Assembly (NCBI GenBank): GCA_020310875.1
Contig: CM035435.1
Span: 73,262,992-73,326,991 of the forward strand
Length of the DNA: 64,000 bases
From: Ceratopteris richardii
Taxonomy: Eukaryota; Streptophyta; Polypodiopsida; Polypodiales; Pteridaceae
Direction of reading: 5' to 3'
The translations under genes and the position numbers were made by a program. Positions within the stretch are counted from its first letter, which is position 1; each line of letters begins with the position of its first letter. The notes beneath the pieces were generated by a model. That model did not search any database. It had not been told where the DNA came from and saw nothing but the letters and a program-made list of their open reading frames with translations. Shown here one piece after another: positions 55,780-64,000 of this stretch.

Positions 55780-57169
55780 GTTTTTGGGGATTTCTTGGAC
55801 AGTCTTTGATTAGATGTTCCCTGCCACAATCCTTACAACAAGCTCCTTCTACTCTTGATGGTGGAGTTTGTGGACAATCCCGAATGACGTGTTGTCCCCC
55901 ACATCTATAACAGGTTATCTTTTGACTACCCTTAAATCAGGATCTCTGATTGGACATATAATTCTTAGTTATATGCATGAATGTAGCTATGCCCATTTCA
56001 ATTCTTCCATTACCCAAGTCTAAGGCTTGTAGGTCTGGTTCTCTTAAATCACTATCTTCCCATTCTTCTTGATATCCCTCAAAAGAGTGATATTCATCGC
56101 TGTAGGTTAGTCTAGGTCTTGGATTTTCCTATCCATAGGAGTGTACTTCACCCGCACTACATTTGTTGGTAATGGTGGTTGTTGTCCCAACATAGGTCTA
56201 GGTTTGTGTAGTGTTTTGTGTACTCCTCTTTGACAGGTTTCTTATTATAGAACACTCATCCCTAGTGTGATTTGTCCATTTTCTCTCTAGGGTACAGTAT
56301 TTAAGTGTTTTCCTATCTTGCAAATGTTGAGGTTTTTGATAAGGGCATTGATATGTTTTCCCCACAATTGAAACATTTCTTGTTTGGTGTTAGTCTTGTG
56401 TTTACCAAATTTTCTTTTGTGCTGACCTCTAAGACTTTTGCAATAGCTTTTGCTGATTCTTCTGTTGGAGGTATCGTATCTTCATTTCGTCTTGGCTAGT
56501 CAAATGCCATCAGATCTTGTCCCCTGTTATCCTCTAGATCTATGGCCTCTTTGAGACAGGCTCCTAGGTCAGCACATCTTCTATAATACACTAGAGTTCT
56601 CAATTGTCAACTTCTCCATCCCTCTATGAACAAGGAAAATAATCTATCCATTGAAGGTACTTCATCTTTTGGACACCGATCAATGTATAGCTTAAATCTG
56701 CTAAGAGCCTCTCTCACATTTTCATCTTTTTGTTGCTTGAAACTATGTATCAGAGTTGATGTACTATGCTTGATTCCAGTTTTGGAAAAATCCCCGATGA
56801 AGGCTTCAAGAAATGACTCTATGTTAGGGTACATTTCCGTCCTCAGTGGGACAAACCAAGACAATGCTAGACCAATTAAGGTTAGACCAAAAGCTTCAAA
56901 TTGAACGTTATAGCCCTCTACCTCTTCAGCCCTAATCAAATGTCTAAACTCAGTACATGAGGATCTGAGTAACCCTCATACTGGTTTTTCATGCACTTAG
57001 GCACCTTATAGGGTCTGAGCATCCTACCTTGGTTTCGCCATTGTGGCCTCCTTCTAATTGGACATTCAGGAATCTCATCTCCTTCCTTTTCAAAAGGATT
57101 AGGAGAGGTATATGCTCTTCTTTCCTTTTGTGTCTCAATGGGAGTGTGATTCCTACTTGGTCTTGGCAT
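55780..57169 (-). pseudogene. Gypsy gag and zinc knuckles, reverse
   Basis: The gag core (57169-56936 and 56939-56607) reads YKVPKCMKNQYEGYSDPHVL, then VQFEAFGLTLIGLALSWFVP, NIESFLEAFIGDFSKTGIK and REALSRFKLYIDRCP. Two zinc knuckles follow: ITCYRCGGQHVIRDCPQ near 55890 and CKDCGREHLIKDCPRNP near 55820. The core is homologous to the forward gag at 52.8 kb, so two copies of one gag family converge. Confidence 0.82.
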
Positions 57170-57759
57170 ATCTGTTTGCCATAGGTCTTGATCTCAAGGT
57201 CTCTTATCTACACACTAACCAAGATGATTGGAATTTTATGGATCATGTGCAAATATGTAGACCCATCCTTGTCTATCCTCATACTTGCCATCTCTGAATT
57301 GTGCCATTGGCATCAGATTTAGAGGAATCTCTAAGTTTCGAACCTAATGAGAGACTTATGCATGCCATCCTAGTACACATGGGCTCCAAACCTATTTGTA
57401 TACATGTATTTGACAATATTCCTATGGTCATCTGTGTCTAGATTCTCATTTCTCATGTTTAGGTTTTCCATGTTGATTGTGTGATTTAACTCCTCTCAAT
57501 AATCACTCTGATATGAGTTCCCTTTTGGTTGGAACTTTGTTTGAAGATGTGATAGTTTAGTGCCTAATCTCAAAATCATTCAAAACCCTCACAATTTCAG
57601 CAATTGATCTATTTCCTAAATTCCTCTATGACAAACCCTAACTTGTTTACTTTGAGTGCTTGCAATCGCAATGTTTTGCAACTTCTCCCATTTCTCCTTA
57701 GTTCTCTAGATGGACTCTCCCTTGTATATGCACTTGTTTTATTATTGATTGATTTTTTT
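57170..57759. other. Leader upstream of reverse gypsy gag
   Basis: No gene recognised. It lies between the reverse gag start and the palindromic array. Confidence 0.4.
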
Positions 57760-59700
57760 TTCTTGATGAAAATTGTGTTTTCCCCAAAAACCACATTTTT
57801 TGATGTATATGTGAATTATAAAACTTTTTTTTATCTAAAATGTGTGAAATTCATTTTGCTTATGTGGATTTACCAAAAAACCATACTAAAAATTGATGTT
57901 TTTTTATCTAAATTGACCAAAATCATGTTTCTACCTAAAATCACGATTTTTTTGGTATTTTTATGATGACTTTGAGGTGATACTCTATTTTTTCTCCACA
58001 AGACTTCCTAATCTTGTGGAACTCAAGGCTCTTAAAACAAGGAACTCAACTAAAACTTGAGTTTTCTTCTCCAAACAAATGAAAATTGTGTTCTAGCCTG
58101 AAAGCACAAATTTGTTGCTTTTATAATGCTTCTATGATGGAAATTATAATTTCTTTCCAATAGACTATATATTCTATGGAGTTTGACTATTTGCTCAAGA
58201 AACTTATATAGAAAATGCGTTTTCTTATCAAATTGGACCAAAATCGTGTTTTACTAAAAATTACGATTTTGGTGATTTATGTATTGACAAGACTTTTGTT
58301 ATACGTGTAACACGTTAGACTTACTCAAAGTATATGCATTATTGTTTCAAGTCAAAGATAGGGTTTTTTTAAAATCATGATTTTCTGATGAAAATCGTAA
58401 TTTTGTGATGAAAATCGTGATTTTCTGATAAAAAATCGTGTTTTCTTGATTTGCTTCAAAAAAATCACGATTTTGGTGTGTCCAATGAGGTGTTAACTTT
58501 TGTTATTACTCAAAATCGTGTTTACCATGGTTTAGTTCCGAAATCGTGTTTTTCACAATTTTGGTTGAGAATCGTGATTTTCACGATTTTGGTACAGAAT
58601 TGCTTTTCACGATTTTGGACAAGAAGAGTTATGGGTCAAAATTGTGTTTATTGGTTTGCACGAAAATGATGATTTTGATGTTTATATAATTGTGTTTTTC
58701 ATGATTTTGATCCAAAATCGTGTTTTTCTTTCATGACTTTGGATGAAAATCATGTTTTTCACGATTTTGATCCAAAATCGTGTTTTTTCATGACTTTGGA
58801 TGAAAATCTTGTTTTTCATGATTTTGGGTAAAAATCGTGTTTTTCACAATTTTGGATTTCCAGACAATCTTGATTGATCACAATCGTATAAAACACAATT
58901 TTTTGATGAGAATTGTGTTTCTAAAAATCACGATTTTGGACCCTTCCACAGAATCGTGATTTTTTGCGAGGTGATATAATTTTTGGATTTTGATTTTTTT
59001 AGGTTTTCTTTACACTAATAGACACAACTAGATCTAAAGACAATATGAATAAAAGAAACCTAGAAAATCAATAGAAAAAAAGTGTGAAAAACTGAAAGTC
59101 TAAAAATCATGATTCTGTGTTTTTGGTGATTTATGTGATTTTCTTGTGCAAAAATGATTTCTTAAACTTCAATTAACATATTGCAAAACTAAATCTATCA
59201 ACAAAATACCTTGCCACCTTGATAGCTAGAACTCGCGCTTTTTATGTCTGCTAAAACCCATGATTCTTTTTGCTCTCTCTCACTCACTCTCTCACACTCA
59301 CAATCACTCAAACAAGTTTTCAAATGAAAATTGTGCTTTTCTAGTATGTTGGAAATCACGATTCTGAATGAATTCAATGATTTGGACTTCAAGGTTTTGA
59401 CATTATCATAACCATGTATAGTCATTAACAAATTTATGTCACATCATCCACTTTTGATCAAATTCCCATATTCACCTCTCAAGATGAAAAGAATTGCGAT
59501 TCTGTGTCAGTTGTTAAAATTTATCATTTTTCAATCAATGAAGGCTCAAACTTAATTTTTTCAATTTGCATGCACTTCACAACATCTTATTAACTTACTC
59601 CGATACCCACAAGCACAATTGAAGCAAATTTATCATCTTATTGAAAATTGCAATTCTGATATGAAAATCGTGATTTTTTGATTCCTCTTGCAAATTGTGT
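57760..59700. repeat. Palindromic-motif array, right
   Basis: AAAATCGTGATTTT-type motifs and their halves (AAAATCGTGTTTT, CACGATTTTGG) recur irregularly, most densely at 58210-58970, with scattered copies to about 59690. The spacing is less regular than in the left array. Short frames across it are by-products. Confidence 0.8.
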
Positions 59701-60112
59701 TTTTGGCTTCCTTTTCCAACTTGGTCTTTTCTAATGTGCTTCAACACCTCTTATTCCAAGTGTCACCTACAAAACATAAAAAATTCTTTTTTTTGGATTT
59801 TTGAAAGAAAGTTGAAGAAAATAAACAATTTTGACTTTTCATGGAATATCTTTGATTTTTTGAGTTCCCCTTTAGATTTGCCTCATTCACCCCACTTCAC
59901 ACACCTCATCCATCACTCCATTACAAAATAGAAATTTATTTGCAATTTTAATCCAATTTTATGCTTTTTTGGTACTTTTTGCCCTAAATAAAATGAAACC
60001 AATTTACCTAGGGTCTTCTTTTGAAGATCCATTGTTCTTGGGAAATGAAATTGGCTGCAGAAGTTGTACTCTCAGTTTGACTATGGAAAGAGTTCTTCAA
60101 GAAAGGTGTATA
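59701..60112. other. Non-coding interval before intact copia
   Basis: No gene seen. The five bases before the LTR (GTATA, 60108-60112) would be the left target-site duplication; the right partner is outside the window. Confidence 0.45.
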
Positions 60113-60342
60113 TGTTGATATATTTAGGTAGTGATGTGTGTGAACACTCTAGGACCGCCGGGGCACTTTTTTCCCTCTTTAGGAGGTTTTTTTCCCCCGG
60201 CTTGTATATACGCCTATTGCCCTAATGGGCTACTGATTTTTGTACATTCTCTAGTAATACATTCAGTCTTGTGTGTTGTGCTCCAAGCTTCTTCCTCTTC
60301 CTTGTGCTGTTCGCGTGCTTCCGCAGACGTCTAACTCCAACA
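60113..60342 (+). repeat. Family A copia 5' LTR (230 bp)
   Basis: It begins TGTTGATATATTTAGGTAGT and ends CTAACTCCAACA, with TG...CA ends. GTATATACGCC near 60201 may be the TATA element. Confidence 0.95.
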
Positions 60343-60344
60343 AT

Positions 60345-60356
60345 TGGTATCAGAGC
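60345..60356 (+). promoter_or_regulatory. Primer-binding site (initiator Met tRNA type)
   Basis: TGGTATCAGAGC lies two bases after the LTR end. It matches the 3' end complement of plant initiator Met tRNA, the standard copia primer. Confidence 0.92.
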
Positions 60357-60697
60357 AGGTCGTTGATTCTTCTAGGGCGCCGTCGACACTCCTCCGTTTG
60401 CAGTCTCAGATTCGCACAAAATTTGGTGAGCATACTCAGGGTGTTTTCGAGATCAAAACTGCTTCGCTCTGTGGTGCCGAAATCGCGATCTGAGCTCGTT
60501 TCGGCCTCCGAACGCACTATCACAGTGCTTGTGCAGGCTATTTCGTCCTTTTGTGCCAAAGGTATATACCAGTTTCTGTTCGCCAGTTTAAGCGTCTCGA
60601 AGTCTGCTACAGGTCTAGCAGAACTCGTCTGGGCAGTTCTGTTCAACTTTTTGAGATACAGTCAATTTTCTGCATCAAGGTATTTTAGTCACCGGCC

Positions 60698-63600
60698 ATG
60701 GCTAAAAGCAGTGATGTATTCCGTATGTTGGCTGTTGAGGATAAGTTGGATGGTACAAACTACCCATTATGGGCTTATATGATGCGACATGTACTGGTTG
60801 CAAAAGGATTGTGGAACATTGTGCAGGGTGTTGAAAGACGTCCTGTTACACCTGTAACGACAGGTACTGCAAATACAGGTGTTGGAGCTGATGAAGATGG
60901 TGTCGAAGATGATATTCCGCAGATTCCTGTTCGTGCTGCTGTTTCTGTTGCACCTACTGCAGAGCAGATTCGTTGGGATGGCAGAGATGCCCAGGCACAT
61001 GCATTGATAGCTTTGTCTGTCAAACGTGCCATTATTCCTCACATTCGCTCTTGTAGAACAGCAAAGGATGCTTGGGATACACTTACCACTTTGTACCAGG
61101 CTAGGAATGAGGCTCGTGTTGCTTACCTCCGAAAACAGTTGGAGAGTGAGCACATGAATGAAGGTGATTCGATGGACAGTTTTCTTACAAAGATCAAAGA
61201 CCTGAAGGAACAATTGATTTTTGCTGATGAGGTTATACCAGATAGCTCACTTGTGCAGACCATTCTGAATGGCCTTCCTGATTCATATCAGAGTTTTGCC
61301 TCTACTCTTCGATTGATGATGAAAGGCAATCCGAATGCCTTGTCATTTGAGGAATTAGTCTCTGTTCTGTTGCAGGAAGATCAGTCCAGGCAGAACAGGT
61401 CCATTATGCGTGTTGCAGATCAAGCTTTCCTGGCTAGTCAGAAGGGCAAAGGAAAATGGAGCTCCTCTACTAGTAAGCAGAAATCTGCAAATGCTGCACA
61501 ATCGAAGAACCAGGATAAAGATGAGAAGAAATCAGAAAAGCAGAAATTGTTCTGCAAGTACTGTAAAGGAAATGATCATATTATAAATAACTGTCCAAAA
61601 CTGGCTGCTAAAGAGGCAAAGAAGAAAGAGGCTGGAATGGTTGTTGCAGAGGCCTCTACACCAAAAACAGAGTCTGCAAATCTTGTGCAGGAAGAAGAAT
61701 GGGCGTTTACTACTGTTTGCAGTTTTGACCCATCTTCTCATGATCAGTGCATGTCTGCAGTAGACTCAGATGTTTGGTACTTTGACAATGGGGCAACCAA
61801 ACATATTACCTCGCAGCGCAGTTTCTTCTCTTCACTCGAGCCTGCCCCTACAGGGAATACTGTCACATGCGCCAATAACTCCTCTTATCCTATTATGGGA
61901 GTTGGTAAGATCATTCTGACTACTGCTGATGGTAGTTCTTTCACTTTGTCAGATGCTTTATTTGTGCCAGGGATCAAAAAGAACCTGTTATCAGTTTCTG
62001 CATTAGCCAAGATTGGCTTGGTTGTGAAATTCGTTGATGACAGGTGTACAGTCCATGATCTCTCAAATGGCGATGTGATTATTGCTTCTGGCATTTTATG
62101 TCGTGGGCTGTATAAGCTCATAGACTATGAAAAATCTGTGAATGATTCGGCATGTGCAGTTCATGATTCTCAGGCTATGTCAGATGCAAAGCTTTGGCAT
62201 GCACGCTTTGGTCATCTGAATTTTGCTAGTTTGTTACGCCTGCAGAAATCTGAAATGGTGTCCTCTTTGCCCAAACTTGAGGCACCTGGAAAACATGTTT
62301 GTGAAGGCTGTATTTTGGGCAAAATGCAGCGTTCTTCCTTTCCAAAAGATGGTTCAGTTCGGGCTATGCAGAAATTGCAGCTTGTACATAGTAATGTCTG
62401 TGGTCCTATGCACACACCCTCTTTTGGAAATTACCTTTACTTCGTGACTTTCATTGATGATTTTTCCAGGCATGCATGGGTATATCCACTCAAAGCAAAG
62501 TCCGAAGTGTTCATGTGCTTCAAACAGTTTTTGGTTTTGGCTGAAAATCTGTCAGCATGTAAAATGGGCACCCTCCGTTCTGATCGAGGGGGGGAATATA
62601 TGTCTTCAGATTTTAATGCATTTCTGGCTGAACGTGGGATAAAACACCAGTGTACAGTGCCGTATACACCTCAACAGAATGGAGTTGCTGAACGAAAGAA
62701 CAGGTCACTCATGGAGATGGCGAGGTGCATGGTCAAAAGTCAGGCTTTACCACATAGTTTCTGGCTTGAGGCTGTCATGTGTGCAGCATATGTACTGAAC
62801 AGGTGTCCCACGAAAGCGTTGCAGTCTATCACTCCATATGAGGCTTGGCATGACCGCAAGCCATCTGTTGCTCATCTGCGTGTTTTTGGTTGTTTGGCAT
62901 ATGCATTAGTGCCTGAACAACATCGCAGAAAATTGGATGATAAGGCAGTAAAATGTATTTTTGTTGGGTACAGTTCTGAAAGTAAAGGCTATCGTCTGTA
63001 TCATCCACAGACTAAACGCATTCTGGTTAGCCGTGATGTTGTCTTTGTGGAAGATGCTATTCAGCCATTGCTTTCATGTACTAAGGAGACATCTGTTAGC
63101 TCCAAAGACATGTATGATACTTTGATGCCTCTTTTTACAGGTGGACAGGCTAGCGCTGGTCCTAATGAGGCAACTTCTCAGCCTTTGCAGGTTTCATATG
63201 ATGATGCAGATCATGCCATTTCTGATGCAGATTTACATGATGCAGTTGTTGATGAGAGAGCTGATATTGAACAGGCAAAAACTATGCCAAAATGGCTGGT
63301 GCAGACTTTGCGTGACAGCAAATTAGATGCACCTTTGTCATATCGTACTCGTTCAGGCTCTCATAGTACCTCCTTTGCATCAGATTGCTATGCTATGGCT
63401 GCATCTAGTCTCTGTGATGAGAATGAGCCTGTTTCTTTTGATGAAGCACAAAATTCAGAAAATTGGATGGCTGCTATCCAATCTGAATATGATGCTATAA
63501 TGAAGAATGGTACATGGTCTTTATGTGACTTGCCTCCTGGCAAGAAGGCCATTGGCACTAAGTGGGTATACAAGCTGAAGCGTAAACCTGATGGTACAGT

Positions 63601-64000
63601 TGACAGGTATAAGGCTAGGCTTGTTGCAAAGGGTTATGCACAGGAAAGAGGCATTGATTTTGATGAGACCTTTGCACCTACATGCCGTATGACTACTGTT
63701 CGGAGCATTTGTGCACTTGCAGCCCATCATGGTTGGAATGTACATCAGTTGGACATTAAAACAGCATTTCTGAATGGTGACTTGCATGAAGAAGTGTATG
63801 TTTTTCAGCCCCGTGGCTTTGTGCAGAAAGGGCATGAAAACCAGGTGTGCAGGTTAAAGAAGGCGTTATATGGTTTAAAGCAAGCACCACGTGCTTGGTA
63901 TGAGAAAATACATGCCTATCTGATTGCACATGGTTTTGAGAACAGTCCAACTGAAAGCACCTTATATGTTAAGCGTGCTAATGATGTGCTTTTGATCAGT
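60698..64000 (+). CDS. Copia gag-pol polyprotein (partial at window end)
   Basis: The ATG at 60698 opens 1101 codons without a stop to the window edge. Gag starts MAKSSDVFRMLAVEDKLDGT. A CCHC zinc knuckle is at residues 286-299 (CKYCKGNDHIINNC). Protease has FDNGATKHIT at about 362-371, with DNG instead of the usual D(S/T)G. Integrase has LWHARFGHLN (His at 501), CEGC, FIDD (587-588), SDRGGE (Asp 629) and VAERKN (Glu 665), so a 35-residue D-to-E spacing. RT motif A LDIKTAFL has Asp 1019, and YGLKQAPRAWYEK follows; YVDD lies beyond the edge. The frame supplies capsid, protease, integrase and RT for retrotransposition. Coding looks intact apart from the DNG variant. Confidence 0.95.
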   Translation, partial: MAKSSDVFRMLAVEDKLDGTNYPLWAYMMRHVLVAKGLWNIVQGVERRPVTPVTTGTANTGVGADEDGVEDDIPQIPVRAAVSVAPTAEQIRWDGRDAQAHALIALSVKRAIIPHIRSCRTAKDAWDTLTTLYQARNEARVAYLRKQLESEHMNEGDSMDSFLTKIKDLKEQLIFADEVIPDSSLVQTILNGLPDSYQSFASTLRLMMKGNPNALSFEELVSVLLQEDQSRQNRSIMRVADQAFLASQKGKGKWSSSTSKQKSANAAQSKNQDKDEKKSEKQKLFCKYCKGNDHIINNCPKLAAKEAKKKEAGMVVAEASTPKTESANLVQEEEWAFTTVCSFDPSSHDQCMSAVDSDVWYFDNGATKHITSQRSFFSSLEPAPTGNTVTCANNSSYPIMGVGKIILTTADGSSFTLSDALFVPGIKKNLLSVSALAKIGLVVKFVDDRCTVHDLSNGDVIIASGILCRGLYKLIDYEKSVNDSACAVHDSQAMSDAKLWHARFGHLNFASLLRLQKSEMVSSLPKLEAPGKHVCEGCILGKMQRSSFPKDGSVRAMQKLQLVHSNVCGPMHTPSFGNYLYFVTFIDDFSRHAWVYPLKAKSEVFMCFKQFLVLAENLSACKMGTLRSDRGGEYMSSDFNAFLAERGIKHQCTVPYTPQQNGVAERKNRSLMEMARCMVKSQALPHSFWLEAVMCAAYVLNRCPTKALQSITPYEAWHDRKPSVAHLRVFGCLAYALVPEQHRRKLDDKAVKCIFVGYSSESKGYRLYHPQTKRILVSRDVVFVEDAIQPLLSCTKETSVSSKDMYDTLMPLFTGGQASAGPNEATSQPLQVSYDDADHAISDADLHDAVVDERADIEQAKTMPKWLVQTLRDSKLDAPLSYRTRSGSHSTSFASDCYAMAASSLCDENEPVSFDEAQNSENWMAAIQSEYDAIMKNGTWSLCDLPPGKKAIGTKWVYKLKRKPDGTVDRYKARLVAKGYAQERGIDFDETFAPTCRMTTVRSICALAAHHGWNVHQLDIKTAFLNGDLHEEVYVFQPRGFVQKGHENQVCRLKKALYGLKQAPRAWYEKIHAYLIAHGFENSPTESTLYVKRANDVLLIS

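Larger units (their letters stand above)
54447..57169 (-). mobile_element. Decayed gypsy gag-protease element, reverse
   Basis: In reverse, this carries gag (57169-56607), zinc knuckles (about 55920-55790), a linker, and protease (about 55000-54640). RT, RNase H and integrase are absent. The element ends at the hairpin near 54447. It may be a non-autonomous derivative or the 5' half of an inverted larger element. Stops and frameshifts are moderate. Confidence 0.8.
60113..64000 (+). mobile_element. Family A Ty1/copia element, copy 6, near-intact
   Basis: A complete 5' LTR (60113-60342), a Met-tRNA-type primer site (60345-60356) and a continuous gag-pol frame from 60698 are present. The element runs off the window edge inside reverse transcriptase, so RNase H and the 3' LTR cannot be seen. 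It is the least decayed of six family A copies in the window and a candidate for recent activity. Confidence 0.95.

Noticed and set aside
60767..61213. Reverse 148-codon Cys-rich frame
   Set aside because: It lies opposite the intact copia gag and has no recognisable family.

Overview
This is repeat-dominated nuclear DNA from a land plant. The signs are plant-type L1 (LINE), Ty1/copia and Ty3/gypsy retroelements with an initiator-Met-tRNA primer-binding site, long TA and CT microsatellites, a tRNA-derived SINE, and one dirigent-like gene, a family known only from land plants. I cannot name the species from sequence alone. I see no bacterial genes, CRISPR array, rRNA or functional tRNA gene.

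Layout. 1-12600: a 5'-truncated LINE scrap (1-38), a foldback repeat, a CT tract, an inverted broken LINE (909-3864), an AT-rich stretch with microsatellites, and a longer forward LINE (about 8290-12598) ending in poly(A). 12600-16100: non-coding, with tandem repeats and a foldback at 15008-15141. 16130-24852: two decayed reverse-strand copia copies with AT-rich spacers. 24942-31330: a decayed reverse-strand gypsy element carrying zinc-knuckle gag, RT, RNase H, integrase and then a retropepsin-like domain. 31331-34590: a reverse-strand copia copy with its 3' LTR. 34741-40770: a forward gypsy integrase end, again followed by a protease-like stretch, then a 3.8-kb coiled-coil reading frame. 41250-45632: a mosaic of a chimeric copia, a second scrap of the coiled-coil gene, a reverse copia, a LINE tail and a SINE with perfect target-site duplications. 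45995-46522: the dirigent-like gene, with one in-frame TAG. 47126-47525: a 93-bp tandem repeat split by a microsatellite. 50640-59700: two oppositely oriented gypsy gag regions facing each other across a perfect hairpin, with arrays of a palindromic AAAATCGTGATTTT-like motif outside both. 60113-64000: the best-preserved element, a copia with an intact 230-bp LTR, primer-binding site and a reading frame open to the window edge.

How it fits together. One copia family (here 'family A', LTR beginning TGTTGATATATTTAGG) accounts for at least six insertions of graded age, so much of the window records repeated invasion and decay. Almost every element is broken. Only the 60-64 kb copia still looks coding-competent over what is visible, and the dirigent-like gene is the only host gene I can support. 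The points most worth checking are the integrase-then-protease order seen in two gypsy copies, the multi-copy coiled-coil frame, the convergent gag pair with palindromic arrays, the SINE, and the single stop in the dirigent gene.
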